Source: GCA-2861595 sp035526335 (lineage in GTDB: Bacteria > Actinomycetota > Acidimicrobiia > Acidimicrobiales > GCA-2861595). From it: a stretch of 64,000 nt of DNA. The notes under the pieces are model-generated. The model ran no database searches and was not told where the DNA came from. It saw only the letters and a program-made list of their open reading frames with translations. This document shows, piece by piece, positions 1 through 9,484 of the stretch. Numbering within the stretch: position 1 is the first letter of the stretch; every line of letters begins with the position of its first letter. Location of the stretch: positions 124,001-188,000 of the forward strand of contig DATLCN010000036.1 of NCBI GenBank assembly GCA_035526335.1, read 5' to 3'. The position numbers and the translations under genes were made by a program.

Positions 1-1256
1 GCGGGGGAGGCTGGGGGTGCTGCGTCCGGGACGGCGGCCGGTGCGACCGGCGCGGCCCTCGGCGCCGACGGCTCGGGCGGCGCGGCGGGCGGCGGCGAGG
101 CGTGCCTCTCGGGCGCCGGCGCTCCGGCGGCAGTGCCCCGGCGCAGCGCCTCGACCTTGTGCTCGAGCCGCTCGAGCCGCTCGACAAGGGCGGCCGGGGA
201 GGTGTCGGCCTCAGGAGAGGCCAGCCGGACCAGAGCCGTCTCCAGGCTGATGCGCGGATCGAGCGATTCACGCATCTCGACCTGTGCCGTGCCCAGCTGC
301 TCCATGGCCCGCACCAGCGCCGGCGCACCCAGGCGACGAGCCTGGTCCTCGACCCGCCTCTTGGAGACATCAGCGAGCTCCAGCAGCCCGGGAGCCATGA
401 GGGCCAGGAACCCATGACGGAGCTGTTCCAGCAGCTCCACGGCGAGGCGCCGGGGCTCCCGGCCGGCGGCGCACGCTGTGGCCACGGCCATCAGGGCCCG
501 TCCCGGATCCCGGTCGCACAGCGCCTCGACCACCTCGTCGGTGACCGATGTCTCGTCCTCCACCTCGCCGGCGGCCGCCACCTGGTCGAGAACCGACAAA
601 GCGTCACGAGCCGATCCTTTGCCCCGTCGCACCACGAGGTCGATGGCGTCGGAGGGGACGTTGAGCCCGGCGGCGCGGTTCACGTCGGCCAGGAGCGTCG
701 ACAGCACCTCGCCGCCCAGGAGCCGGAACTCGTAGTGCTGGGTCCGGCTCCTGATGGTGGGCAGGACCTTCTGCGGATCCGTGGTGGCCAGCACGAAGAT
801 GACGTGGGCGGGCGGCTCCTCGAGCGTCTTCAGCAGCGCGTTCGACGCCGACGTCGACAGCATGTGCACCTCGTCGACGATGTACACCTTCCACCGCCCC
901 GGCGTGCCGAGTGCCGCCCTGGAAACCAGGTCACGCATGGCCTCGACGCCGTTGTGGGAGGCGGCGTCGAGCTCGTGGACGTCGAGAGAGGAGCCCGCCT
1001 GGATGGCGACGCACGAGGGGCACGAGCCGCAGGGCTCACCGTCGTCCAGCGCTTGGCAGTTGAGCGCCTTGGCGAGGATCCGGGCTGTTGACGTCTTCCC
1101 GGTGCCCCTCGGGCCGCTGAACAGGTACGCGTGGGAGACCTTCGCCTCACGGACCGCGTTCCGGAGCGCCTTCACGACGTGGTCCTGGCCCCGCACCTCC
1201 CCGAAACGCTGGGGGCGGAAGCGGCGGTAGAGCGATTGGTACGGCTCGTCGGCCAC
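1..1256 (-). CDS. dnaX: DNA polymerase III subunit gamma/tau, 3' part missing
   Basis: Clamp-loader ATPase subunit of the replicative polymerase. The reverse strand reads from a GTG at 1256 (VADEPYQSLYRRFRPQRF, the classic DnaX N-terminus) without a stop to the window edge, 418 codons. Visible motifs are Walker A GPRGTGKTSTA near residue 40, a zinc-binding cysteine cluster (CQALDDGEPCGSCPSC) near residues 65-80, Walker B with DEVHML near residue 125, and the sensor stretch ATTDPQKVLPTIRSR. The last 60 or so residues are an Ala/Pro-rich linker, as expected between the gamma core and the tau tail. The SRP RNA lies just upstream on the same strand. The assignment is secure; only the C-terminal end is unseen. 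Confidence 0.96.
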   Translation of the reverse strand, partial: MADEPYQSLYRRFRPQRFGEVRGQDHVVKALRNAVREAKVSHAYLFSGPRGTGKTSTARILAKALNCQALDDGEPCGSCPSCVAIQAGSSLDVHELDAASHNGVEAMRDLVSRAALGTPGRWKVYIVDEVHMLSTSASNALLKTLEEPPAHVIFVLATTDPQKVLPTIRSRTQHYEFRLLGGEVLSTLLADVNRAAGLNVPSDAIDLVVRRGKGSARDALSVLDQVAAAGEVEDETSVTDEVVEALCDRDPGRALMAVATACAAGREPRRLAVELLEQLRHGFLALMAPGLLELADVSKRRVEDQARRLGAPALVRAMEQLGTAQVEMRESLDPRISLETALVRLASPEADTSPAALVERLERLEHKVEALRRGTAAGAPAPERHASPPPAAPPEPSAPRAAPVAPAAVPDAAPPASP

Positions 1257-1285
1257 CGGGCGACACTACGCGGCGCCGTCGTTCG

Positions 1286-1396
1286 GTGCGACGGTCAGGC
1301 TTGACTGCGGCACACCGCACCTTCCGCTGAGAGCTGCTGCCTTCCGGCCCTGACTCGGTTCACGGGGCGCAGTTGCGCAGGACCCGACCGTCGCAC
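1286..1396 (-). ncRNA. ffs: Signal recognition particle RNA (small bacterial type)
   Basis: On the minus strand the conserved SRP domain IV core is visible (GAACCGAGTCAGGGCCGGAA followed by GGCAGCAGC), with the GGAA-type apical loop and the asymmetric loop bound by Ffh. The ends pair perfectly over 11 bp: GTGCGACGGTC at the 5' end with GACCGTCGCAC at the 3' end. This gives a molecule of about 111 nt, the size of 4.5S-type SRP RNAs without an Alu domain. It lies between dnaX and a tRNA-Ser gene. Ends are set from the terminal stem and could shift by a few bases. Confidence 0.93.
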
Positions 1397-1435
1397 GGAG
1401 CGACGGCCCGGACCCACGGTACCCTGACAGGCCCG

Positions 1436-1523
1436 GGAGGGATGCGAGAGCGGCCGAATCGGCACGCCTGGAGTGCGTGTGTGGCGCAAGTCACCGTGGG
1501 TTCAAATCCCACTCCCTCCGCCA
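1436..1523 (+). tRNA. tRNA-Ser (anticodon GGA)
   Basis: An 88-nt class II tRNA with the acceptor pair GGAGGGA/TCCCTCC, an encoded 3' CCA, the T-loop GGGTTCAAATCCC and a long variable arm. The anticodon stem CACGC/GCGTG encloses loop CTGGAGT, giving anticodon GGA. The long variable arm plus this anticodon identify serine. Confidence 0.96.
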
Positions 1524-1561
1524 AACCAGCCATGTCGAGAACCGTCGTCGACGGCGGGGTT

Positions 1562-2674
1562 TCAGTTGCTGCAGACCAGCAGGAAGCAGCTCTTGGGCGG
1601 AGTGGTCGTGGTCGGTGCGGGCGTGCCGGTTGCCGGAGTGGCCGGCGTACCGGGGGCAGGAGTGCGGTTGGCGCCGGGTCGGAGATCGAGCGGTGCGGCG
1701 CCTGCGTCGATCTGGACGGGCTGGCGACCGGGGTGCTCACGGGCCAACTCGGCTCTTGCGTAGGCGAACGCCGCCTGCACGGTGCTGCCTGCGCGGCGCT
1801 CGATGAGCGCCTCTCTGACCATGTACTGGACCATGTACGAACGCCCGAACAACGAGCTCTCGTAGGCCAGTGAGTCGGCGGGGGCGGCGCCGGTGAGAAC
1901 CCGGCCAGGGGCGAGGGCCTCGGTGAAGCCGGCGCCGTAACAGGCGACCATGGCTATCCAGGCCCGCCTCGCCTGCATGGGAGCGAGACGCTCCGCCAAC
2001 TCCTGATCGGTGAGCGTTCCACCGTCGGCCCCGACCATCGCCTCGCTGGTACGCCCCAGCTTTCGGACGTGACCGCTGTAGAAGAACACCGCGGTGGCGT
2101 CGGGGCCGGCGTGGGCGGCCAGCCAGTCCAGCGCGGTGGCGATCATGGGTGCCGTGGCCTGCCCGTCACGGAGCAGGAGGCGGTTGCTCGCCGGCACCCC
2201 GAGGCCGGCCAGCGCGAGGTCCATGTCGGTGGCGTCATTGACCGCGCCCCGGAGGTCACTGGCTCGCCCCGGGTAATCGTTCACCCCGACCATCACGGCC
2301 CAGGTGCCGGGGCCGGGAGTCACGCCGGCGAATTGTGAAGGCGTCCGCAGGGCCACCGGAGGGGGCGGGGGAGGCTCGGGGGCGGCGTCGAAGATGGGTG
2401 GCGGCGGTGCGATCACCGTCTCGACGGGCGGGGCCGGCTCGGCCGGCGGCTCGGGGGGGGCCGCCACCTCTCGAGGCGGCGGTTGGGGCACGAGGTGGTC
2501 GAGGGCCAGTGAGAAGACGCCGGTTCCTCCGACGAGGGCGGGCGAGGCGGCGGCAACGGCGGCGACCGGAGGAGAGGGCAGCCTCGTGCCGGAGGCGGCA
2601 CCGACGGCCAGGACGAGCACCACCGCTGCGGACGCTCCGACCCATGTCGTGCCCCCTTGCCTTCTCAACGCCAC
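1562..2674 (-). CDS. Membrane-anchored caspase-like (peptidase C14) protein
   Basis: Predicted cysteine peptidase of the caspase/metacaspase fold. From the GTG at 2674 (about 370 aa) there is a short basic start, one membrane segment (about residues 8-30, VGASAAVVLVLAVGAAS), a long Pro-rich stretch to about residue 150, then the peptidase domain beginning WAVMVGVNDYPG. The catalytic dyad is visible: His in FFYSGHVRKL and Cys in MVACYGAG. The C-terminus is a Pro/Thr tail. I chose 2674 because the longer reading start (2857) would overlap tadA and its extra residues look non-coding. Substrates are unknown; the layout suggests an extracytoplasmic peptidase domain on a flexible stalk. A second caspase-fold (CHAT) gene lies 3 kb away. 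Confidence 0.8.
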   Translation of the reverse strand: MALRRQGGTTWVGASAAVVLVLAVGAASGTRLPSPPVAAVAAASPALVGGTGVFSLALDHLVPQPPPREVAAPPEPPAEPAPPVETVIAPPPPIFDAAPEPPPPPPVALRTPSQFAGVTPGPGTWAVMVGVNDYPGRASDLRGAVNDATDMDLALAGLGVPASNRLLLRDGQATAPMIATALDWLAAHAGPDATAVFFYSGHVRKLGRTSEAMVGADGGTLTDQELAERLAPMQARRAWIAMVACYGAGFTEALAPGRVLTGAAPADSLAYESSLFGRSYMVQYMVREALIERRAGSTVQAAFAYARAELAREHPGRQPVQIDAGAAPLDLRPGANRTPAPGTPATPATGTPAPTTTTPPKSCFLLVCSN

Positions 2675-2832
2675 CCTTCCCGACAAGTGAAATCGACGCG
2701 GCCGGACGGCCCCAGCACCGCCCGAACGCCTCTGGAGATGACATTCGACGGTGCCCACCCGAATTCCTTCTTCTGCGGAAACTTTTTCTATCAGGATCAG
2801 GCGGTCGGCGCTCGGCCGTTTAGCGTCCGGTC

Positions 2833-3282
2833 GTGGAGATCGAGGCAGCGATGGCACTGGCTCTCGACGAGGCGGCCATGGCCGGGGCAGCCGGCGACGT
2901 GCCGGTGGGTGCGGTGGCCCTACGAGCGGGGGAGATCATCGGCTGCGGGCGCAACCAGCGGGAGCGGCTCGGGGACCCGACGGCCCATGCCGAGTTGCTG
3001 GCCCTCCGGGAGGCGGCGCGGGCGCTGGCCACGTGGCGCCTCGACACGGTGACCGTGGTGGTGACCCTCGAACCCTGTGCCATGTGCGCGGGTGCCCTGG
3101 TGGCTGGTCGGGTGGAGCGGGTCGTGTTCGCCGCCGCCGATCCCAAGGCCGGCGCCTGCGGCTCGCTCTACAACCTCTGTGCCGATCCCCGGCTCAACCA
3201 CGAGGTGCAGGTGACCGCCGGCGTGATGGCCGGCCCAGCCGGCGACCTTTTGCGAAGATTCTTCGCGGAGAGACGCTTGTAG
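2833..3282 (+). CDS. tadA: tRNA-specific adenosine deaminase
   Basis: Zinc-dependent deaminase that converts A34 to inosine in the wobble position of tRNA-Arg(ACG). The 149-aa protein has the family length, the HAE active-site motif (TAHAELLAL, near residue 56) with its proton-shuttle Glu, and the PCAMC zinc-binding motif (TLEPCAMCAGAL, near residue 86). GACGSLYNL and RLNHEV are typical of the TadA C-terminal half. The start is a GTG (VEIEAAMALALDEA). It is divergent from the caspase-like gene and precedes a tRNA-Ser gene, consistent with a housekeeping translation neighbourhood. Confidence 0.95.
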   Translation: MEIEAAMALALDEAAMAGAAGDVPVGAVALRAGEIIGCGRNQRERLGDPTAHAELLALREAARALATWRLDTVTVVVTLEPCAMCAGALVAGRVERVVFAAADPKAGACGSLYNLCADPRLNHEVQVTAGVMAGPAGDLLRRFFAERRL

Positions 3283-3337
3283 AGAACCAATGATGGCCGG
3301 CGGTGGCGGCCGGTACGATGGCGCCGGCGCAGCGCCC

Positions 3338-3427
3338 GGAGGGGTGCGAGAGCGGCCGAATCGGACGGTCTCGAAAACCGTTGTGGGGGCAACCTCACCG
3401 TGGGTTCAAATCCCACCCCCTCCGCCA
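3338..3427 (+). tRNA. tRNA-Ser (anticodon CGA)
   Basis: A 90-nt class II tRNA with acceptor stem GGAGGGG/CCCCTCC, an encoded CCA, a long variable arm and T-arm GTGGGTTCAAATCCCAC. The anticodon stem ACGGT/ACCGT holds loop CTCGAAA, so the anticodon is CGA. Its 5' and 3' halves closely resemble the tRNA-Ser(GGA) at 1436, so the two are likely old duplicates. Confidence 0.96.
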
Positions 3428-3536
3428 ATTGACCTGCGGCGTTGCCGCGAACGCCCAGTTCACAGGGTGTTTTTCGATTGACCACCAGTGCCCGCGATGC
3501 CCGATGAGGTACCTCACTTACCGTGGTTTTCGGTGT

Positions 3537-3908
3537 GTCGCCGAACGGGTGAATCCAGGCGATGTAGAGGTGGGCCAGCACAGCCCGGAGGATGTCGAGG
3601 GGGAGCTTCCAGTCACCCGCTCCGTTGAAATCGTCGCCACCGAGCCAGGAGCAGAGGCGCTGCAGAAGAAACTCGCAGTCCTCGGCAGGTGCGCCCAGAT
3701 AGCGGCCCACGCCGACAGAGCCCATGCGAACCTCGCCTGGTACCACGCCCTCAGCAAGTTCCAGGTCGCTCAGGATGAAACCGTTGAGCACGCAGACGGC
3801 GTTGGGCGTCAACCTCGCCTCGCCGTCGGCCACGTACTGCCGCGCCATGTCGCGGCGAATGTCCCAAAGTATGTCCCTGTAGTTGAAGCCACCTGCCTGG
3901 GGGTTTTC
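3537..3908 (-). pseudogene. Fic-domain protein relic, truncated inside the active-site motif
   Basis: The reverse strand encodes a recognisable middle section of a Fic/DOC-family AMP-transferase: ILWDIRRDMARQYVADG, then YLGAPAEDCEFLLQRLCSWL, then AHLYIAWIHPFGD. The Fic core should read HPFx(D/E)GNGRxxR. Here the match stops after HPFGD and is followed by unrelated TPKTTVSEV, so the ATP-phosphate-binding GNGR part is gone. Upstream an in-frame TAG (3909-3911) precedes ENPQAGGFNY, so the N-terminus is lost too. The deletion end point is about 110 bp from the tRNA-Ser(CGA) 3' end, which may mark a former integration or recombination site. Confidence 0.72.
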
Positions 3909-4014
3909 CTATTTTAACCTCTGTCCTGTCCACAAGGATGTCCCCAGAAATGTCCTCTGGTGGGTCCACGACGTCATGGCGCACCGGGCTGCACCCCGAA
4001 TGTCGTCGGCCGGG

Positions 4015-4209
4015 TCAGCCGGCGAGGTCGGGCCCGGCGGCGGCCTGCTCGTCGAGCACCGCCGCGAGCGTGCCGTCCGTGGCGATGCGCTCGAGGTAGT
4101 CCGAGCCGGCCTCGCTGAACACGGCGTCGTGGGCCCGCTCGGCCGCGCCCTCGCCTGTCCCGGCGAGGCTACGAAGCCAATCCCTGAGCTCGCGGTCCAC
4201 GCTCGACAT
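4015..4209 (-). CDS. Small acidic hypothetical protein
   Basis: A 64-aa reverse-strand reading frame that starts MSSVDRELRDWLRSLAGTGE and contains AGSDYLERIATDGTLAAVLDEQ. It has a good ribosome site (GGGAGGGCACA before ATG at 4209), which decides the start over an in-frame upstream alternative. The sequence is acidic and helical, with no membrane segment or motif I recognise. It stands alone, convergent with the Fic relic and divergent from the hemerythrin gene. Function unknown. Confidence 0.45.
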   Translation of the reverse strand: MSSVDRELRDWLRSLAGTGEGAAERAHDAVFSEAGSDYLERIATDGTLAAVLDEQAAAGPDLAG

Positions 4210-4393
4210 TGTGCCCTCCCTCGCCCGGGTCGTCACGGCAGCCATAGCGACCCTACGCCGCCGAGAGGGCGTCAGCGTGTCCCGCATGGATGACCAACGC
4301 AGCCAGGCGAGCGCTCGTCGTCCGCGGTGGCCTCCGCGCCGTTGCCGAGTGGGAGGGCGGTTGGTAGGGCTCCCTGAAGGGCAAGGTTGGGGG

Positions 4394-4945
4394 ATGGATG
4401 CGATCACTCTTCTGCGAAATGACCACAAGACGGTGAAGGGCCTGTTCACCAGGTACGAGAAGGCCGGCGACGGGGCCAAGAAGACCAAACGGCAGCTGGT
4501 CGACAAGATGATCGAGGAGCTGGCCGTCCACGCGGCCATCGAGGAGCAGATCTTTTATCCGGCGGTGCGCGAGAGCCTTCCCGACGCCGAGGAGACGGTC
4601 CTCGAGGGGCTCGAGGAGCACCACATCGTGAAGTGGACGCTGTCGGAGCTCGACGGCATGGACCCGGACCACGAGCGTTTCGACGCCAAGGTGATGGTGC
4701 TCATCGAGAGCGTGCGGCACCACATCGAGGAGGAGGAGGCCGAGATGTTCCCCGAGGTTCGCCAAGCATTGGGGCGCAAGCGTCTGTCCGAGCTGGGCGA
4801 GAAGATGGAGAAGGCCAAGAAGGTCGCACCCACCCGCCCCCATCCCCGGTCACCCGACACCCCTCCGGGCAACATCGTGGCCGGCGCCGGCAGTGCCGTG
4901 CTCGACCGTGCCCGCGGCAAGCGGAAGGCGGCAGCGAGCAAGTAG
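4394..4945 (+). CDS. Hemerythrin HHE-domain protein
   Basis: A 183-aa cytoplasmic protein with two HHE repeats. Iron-ligand type residues are visible in order: H in LLRNDHKTVK, HAAIEEQIFYPAV, LEEHHIVKWTL and RHHIEEEEAEMFPEV, the pattern of the di-iron four-helix bundle that binds oxygen or senses nitric oxide. The C-terminal 40 residues are a basic Pro/Lys tail. The start is the ATG of MDAITLLRNDHK, the usual family N-terminus; longer readings extend into non-coding sequence. It stands alone, likely oxygen or NO related. Confidence 0.88.
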   Translation: MDAITLLRNDHKTVKGLFTRYEKAGDGAKKTKRQLVDKMIEELAVHAAIEEQIFYPAVRESLPDAEETVLEGLEEHHIVKWTLSELDGMDPDHERFDAKVMVLIESVRHHIEEEEAEMFPEVRQALGRKRLSELGEKMEKAKKVAPTRPHPRSPDTPPGNIVAGAGSAVLDRARGKRKAAASK

Positions 4946-5017
4946 ACGACGGCGTCGACGGCAGCAGCCTCTACTCGAAACCCGGACCCCTGCCTGGCCC
5001 GGGAGCCTCGCTGGCGC

Positions 5018-5601
5018 TTACGTCACCGCTGCCGCTGCCGCTGCCGCTGCCGCTGCCGCTGCGGCGTCGCCGACGAAGAGCAGGCCGCTCTCGGAGTCGT
5101 GCAGGGCGAGGTGGTGCTTGGCGTGACCGGGCGAGTCCACCGTCGTGAGTGTGCGGTTGGGTCCGATCCGAACCTTTTCCCCGTCGGCCAGAACGTGGAT
5201 ACGGTCCGCTGGCGTGGGCTCGAGTCGCCCATAGAGCTCGTCGAGGAGAGGGCCGTAGACCCGCGCCGCCGAGTCCACCAGCCGGGTCGGGTCTGCCAGG
5301 TGCCGGCCCCTTTCTCGTGGACGTAGACGGGGGCAGATGGAAAGGCGCCGGCGACGTCGCCCACCCCGCCGGCGTGATCGAGATGGACGTGGGTGACGAC
5401 GATGCCGGCCAGGTCCGAAGGCCCGAGCCCCAGGCTCGACAGGGCGGCCAGCACCGCAGGCACCGAGGAGCGGCTCCCGGTCTCCACCAGCACCGGCTCC
5501 GGACCCTCGATGAGATAGCCCGCAGTCACCTGCTCCCACCCGCCGAGCCGGGTGTCGATCTGCAGCACTCCTGGAGCGATCCGGACCGGTGCCTCGGACA
5601 A
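5018..5601 (-). pseudogene. Metallo-beta-lactamase-fold hydrolase, frameshifted and repeat-truncated
   Basis: The N-terminal part (from a TTG near 5601) reads GVLQIDTRLGGWEQVTAGY and contains the metal motif THVHLDHAGG (HxHxDH). The frame breaks after VYVHEKGA near 5308. The sequence resumes one frame over as RHLADPTRLVDSAARVYG and runs through DSPGHAKHHLALHD (third metal His) to GLLFVGDA. Restoring one C there would reunite the frames. After GDA the protein ends in a run of 13 alanines plus VT, encoded by the hexanucleotide repeat at 5026-5061, instead of the usual 60-100 C-terminal residues. So there are two separate lesions, one of which could be a sequencing error. Confidence 0.75.
5026..5061. 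repeat. Perfect six-copy hexanucleotide repeat (CCGCTG)
   Basis: Six uninterrupted copies of CCGCTG (GCAGCG on the other strand). In the MBL-fold gene reading frame it encodes poly-alanine directly after the GDA of the metallo-hydrolase domain, three codons before the stop. Confidence 0.95.
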
Positions 5602-5874
5602 TGGCGGGGTACCGTAGCCCGCCGCTTCAGCGCCCCTTCGTCGACCTGGCGTGACGCGCCGGCGCAGCCGCCCGTTGCAGAAGCTCGGCGCGCACCGAGG
5701 GATCGTCGACGTCGAAGACGGGTAAGCCGCGACCCGTCCTGGCCTCCCGGTGCAGCTCGAAGCCGGATCGTGCACGTGGGTCCGGGCAGGAACAACCGGG
5801 GCTCCCCTGGACCGCTCCATCGGCTCTTGCCGGCAGAGCCCCTGCGACGGGCCTTGCGCCGCCGGTCCGAGGCT

Positions 5875-8544
5875 TCAGCCGGCGCCGAAGCAAACGAAGC
5901 CGGCGGTACGCGCCCGTGCCTCGCTACCGCCCTTGGCCATCTCGGCCTGCGCGCCGGCCAGCGCCTGCGCCGGCCCGGCACCCTGCGTCAGCCGCCGGTG
6001 GAAGCTGGTCATCAGCTCCGGCGTGCTGTGGGGGCTGATCGGGATGACGCCGGCCACCACCGTGGCGGTACCGATGGACAGAAGGGCGGCGGTGAGGCCG
6101 CACAGTCCTCGTCCGGGGTGAAGGGCGGAGAGCCCGCCGTCGCAGGCCGACAGCACCATCCGGCGTGGCGCCCGGCTCAGCTGCTCCAGGTCGTACACCG
6201 TCAGCGGGCCCCCGTGCAGGCGCAGGGACGAGAAGAGGGGGTTGTCACCCCTGATCTCGCCCTGGGCGGCGATGTGCACCAGGCCGGCGCCGTCAATGGC
6301 GTCGCCCACCCGGGCGGCACTCGCGGCTGAGCCACTCAGGCTGGTCGCCCTCGGGTGGTGAGCCCTGATGGCTGACAGCTCGGCCTCGGCCCTGGGCAGG
6401 TCGGGTCCGGCCACCAGGACGACCTCATCCGGTGAGGGCGCCGGCTGCGTCACCTGGCTCGCCATGCGCGACCACAACGCCACCGACGGACACACCGACA
6501 CCGGCCGTTCCTGGCATGACGCGAGCACGGACCAGGGCAGCGCATGCAGATCAGGGGTGGGGACCACAAGGAGAGGGCGGTCGCCGAGGAGCGACGACAG
6601 TGGCCGGATCAGAACGTCCTCGAGCCGTTCGGAGGTGTAGCGCACGGCGGCGGTGGCGGCCGCCCTCGGAGCGGCGGGACTCCGGCCGCGGGCGAGGCGG
6701 GCGAGCGCGAAACGTAGGGCGGCCACCTCGGCCCGCACCTCGGCCGCGTCGCCGAGGAGCCGGAGCTCGGAGTCACCGTCGACCAGGGTGACGGCATGGA
6801 GCTGGCCGGCGGACTCCACGATCTCCACCAGCGCGGTCCGGCCCAGCGCCTCGACGAGCTGGTCGGCCCGAACCTGCTTCCGCGCCGTTTCCGGTTGCTC
6901 ACCGCCGGCTGAGGTGAGGCCGATGCGGGCACTGATGATCTTCTCGAGGATGGCCTGGCGGTGAAACAGGGAGCGGGTGTCGTCGCCCGAGGCGTCGAGG
7001 CGTTCCACCTCGTTCACCAGATGCCGTAGCTGGGTTAGGTGGTCCGACACCGCCCGGTCAGGAGCGGTGGGTGACGTTCGTGCAGGCAGCACCACGGAGG
7101 TACGTCGCTCGGCCCAGGCCAGCACCCGTTCGGGACGCTCGGACTGGAGCGCCAGCTCCACGCCGAGGTCCGCCAGCTCCTGGCCCTCGGCCACGGCCAG
7201 TGCCCGCCGATCGGTGGCGCCGAGAGTGGCGCGGCACTGGGCGACAGCACGGGATCCGAGCCGCAAGGCCGCCTCAGCGCCCCTGGCGTTGCCCGCGCCA
7301 CGGCACAGGAGAGCCTGGGCATGCCACGCGCGCGCCCTCGTGTCGGCCGCTCCACCGGTGCGGAACCCGGCGGCGATCCTCAGCTGCTCCTCGGCCTCCT
7401 CGCCGCGGCCAAGGCCCAGCGCGAGACGGCCGGCGATGAGGTGGGCGTGCTGGGCGGGCCCGGCCGCCCCTGCCCCCTCCAGCTCGCCGGCGGTATCCAG
7501 CGCGGCCCGCAAGGCCACGGGCGACGAGTGACCGTCCATCCACGCCGCCCTCAGCGACGAGTACCGGGCCAGCGCCGCCCACCGTGGACGAACCTGCCGG
7601 GTGAAGGCCCTCCACGCCAGCGTGGCGTGATGTCTCGCCTCCTCCGGCGCGCCGGCGAGAAGGGCGGTCTGGCCGAGGACGAGGCGGGCCTCGGCAAGGT
7701 CGAGATCCATGCCGCCGGCCTCGAGTTGGGTGGCGGCCACCTCGGCGGTGTGGCGGGCCTCGGCCACCAGACGAGCCGACAGGAGCGCCTCGCAACGGTC
7801 GAGCAGGTCGGGAACCGCCGGAACGCCGAGAGCGGCCAGTTCCTCCTCGGCCCGGTCGTAATGCTCCAGGGCCGTGGCGACATCGCCGCGTCGTGCGGCG
7901 GTGAATCCGAGGTTGTGGGTGACCCGTGCCACTCCGTATCGCGAACACATGCCTGCGTACAGCGCCCGGGCGCCTTCGAGGTCCTCCTCGGCCAGATCGA
8001 AGCTGCCGGTGGAAGCGTGCAACCGGCCCCGCCGATCCAGCAGCTGTGCATGGCCGCAGGCATCCCCCTCGGCCCCCAGCAGCGACACCGCCGGGCAGTA
8101 CTGACCGAGTGCCTCCTCGTACTGGCCGAGCCGCTGGAGCATCCAGGCCCTCTCCCCGAGGAGACGGGCAGCCTCGACGCCCTGCGACATCGGCTTGGCC
8201 CGGTCGATCTGATCGAGAGCCGCCTCGGTCGCGCCGCCGAGGAACAAGGCCCTGGCCAGGCTCACCTGCGCCTCTGCCACCCGACCCGGCAACTCGGTCA
8301 GCAGAGCGAGTTGGAGGGAGCGGCGCAGATGGGTGGTGGCCGCAGGAATTTCGTGCAGGTGGCACAGGGCGACACCCAACGCCCTTTCCGCCACCGATAC
8401 GACGGCGATGCTCTGTTCGAGCCCGGGACGACCCAGCAACCTCGTGGCCGAGACGCGCGCCGCGGGTGGGTCCACCTCGGCGAGTGCGAGGATGGCGTCG
8501 GCTTCGGCGACCGCCTCGGTGCCGAGGTAAGGGATCTGGCTCAT
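5875..8544 (-). CDS. TPR-repeat CHAT-domain protein with altered catalytic His
   Basis: 889 aa. Residues 1 to about 480 are helical TPR-like repeats (for example LEGARALYAGMCSRYGVARV and ALEHYDRAEEELAAL). Residues about 600-889 are a CHAT (caspase-fold) domain: LLVVPTPDLHALPW, then VHIAAQGEIRGDNPLFSSL, LTVYDLEQL, MVLSACDGGL, and the closing FHRRLTQGAGPAQALAGAQ. In active CHAT peptidases the first motif reads HxAxHG. Here the second His is Gln (HIAAQGE), while the nucleophile Cys of LSACDGG is kept. The protein may therefore be a catalytically dead scaffold, or use another residue. CHAT-TPR proteins are linked to signalling and programmed-death pathways; no partner is obvious here apart from the divergent response regulator. 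Confidence 0.87.
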   Translation of the reverse strand: MSQIPYLGTEAVAEADAILALAEVDPPAARVSATRLLGRPGLEQSIAVVSVAERALGVALCHLHEIPAATTHLRRSLQLALLTELPGRVAEAQVSLARALFLGGATEAALDQIDRAKPMSQGVEAARLLGERAWMLQRLGQYEEALGQYCPAVSLLGAEGDACGHAQLLDRRGRLHASTGSFDLAEEDLEGARALYAGMCSRYGVARVTHNLGFTAARRGDVATALEHYDRAEEELAALGVPAVPDLLDRCEALLSARLVAEARHTAEVAATQLEAGGMDLDLAEARLVLGQTALLAGAPEEARHHATLAWRAFTRQVRPRWAALARYSSLRAAWMDGHSSPVALRAALDTAGELEGAGAAGPAQHAHLIAGRLALGLGRGEEAEEQLRIAAGFRTGGAADTRARAWHAQALLCRGAGNARGAEAALRLGSRAVAQCRATLGATDRRALAVAEGQELADLGVELALQSERPERVLAWAERRTSVVLPARTSPTAPDRAVSDHLTQLRHLVNEVERLDASGDDTRSLFHRQAILEKIISARIGLTSAGGEQPETARKQVRADQLVEALGRTALVEIVESAGQLHAVTLVDGDSELRLLGDAAEVRAEVAALRFALARLARGRSPAAPRAAATAAVRYTSERLEDVLIRPLSSLLGDRPLLVVPTPDLHALPWSVLASCQERPVSVCPSVALWSRMASQVTQPAPSPDEVVLVAGPDLPRAEAELSAIRAHHPRATSLSGSAASAARVGDAIDGAGLVHIAAQGEIRGDNPLFSSLRLHGGPLTVYDLEQLSRAPRRMVLSACDGGLSALHPGRGLCGLTAALLSIGTATVVAGVIPISPHSTPELMTSFHRRLTQGAGPAQALAGAQAEMAKGGSEARARTAGFVCFGAG

Positions 8545-8725
8545 GGGGAAGGCTCCGAAGAGCTTCCGGTGAGTGTACGGGAGTTCTTGTAGTGATGCTA
8601 GGGGCGCACTATGATCGATGACGTAATGGACTCCGTGGTTCCACTAGAAAGGTGAGGATCGCGGTTGGCGGTCCCGATCCCGGGGAACGTTCGATGCCCG
8701 ATTCCCGCCGGAGGAGGATGAAGAT

Positions 8726-9478
<753 letters not shown>

Positions 9479-9484
9479 CCGCGT

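Noticed and set aside
102..1091. Long forward-strand open frame across the dnaX region
   Set aside because: It is antisense to a clear DnaX ORF with Walker motifs; codon bias of high-GC DNA opens antisense frames.
5026..5061. VNTR-type phase-variation switch
   Set aside because: The unit is 6 bp and keeps frame, so slippage would not turn the gene on or off; it can only change alanine number.
5627..5893. Minus-strand frame ending FDVDDPSVRAELLQRAAAPA upstream of the broken MBL gene
   Set aside because: The last 45 residues look somewhat protein-like, but there is no good start or known match, and the first half is Arg/Pro-rich noise. Perhaps a relic; too weak to list as a gene.
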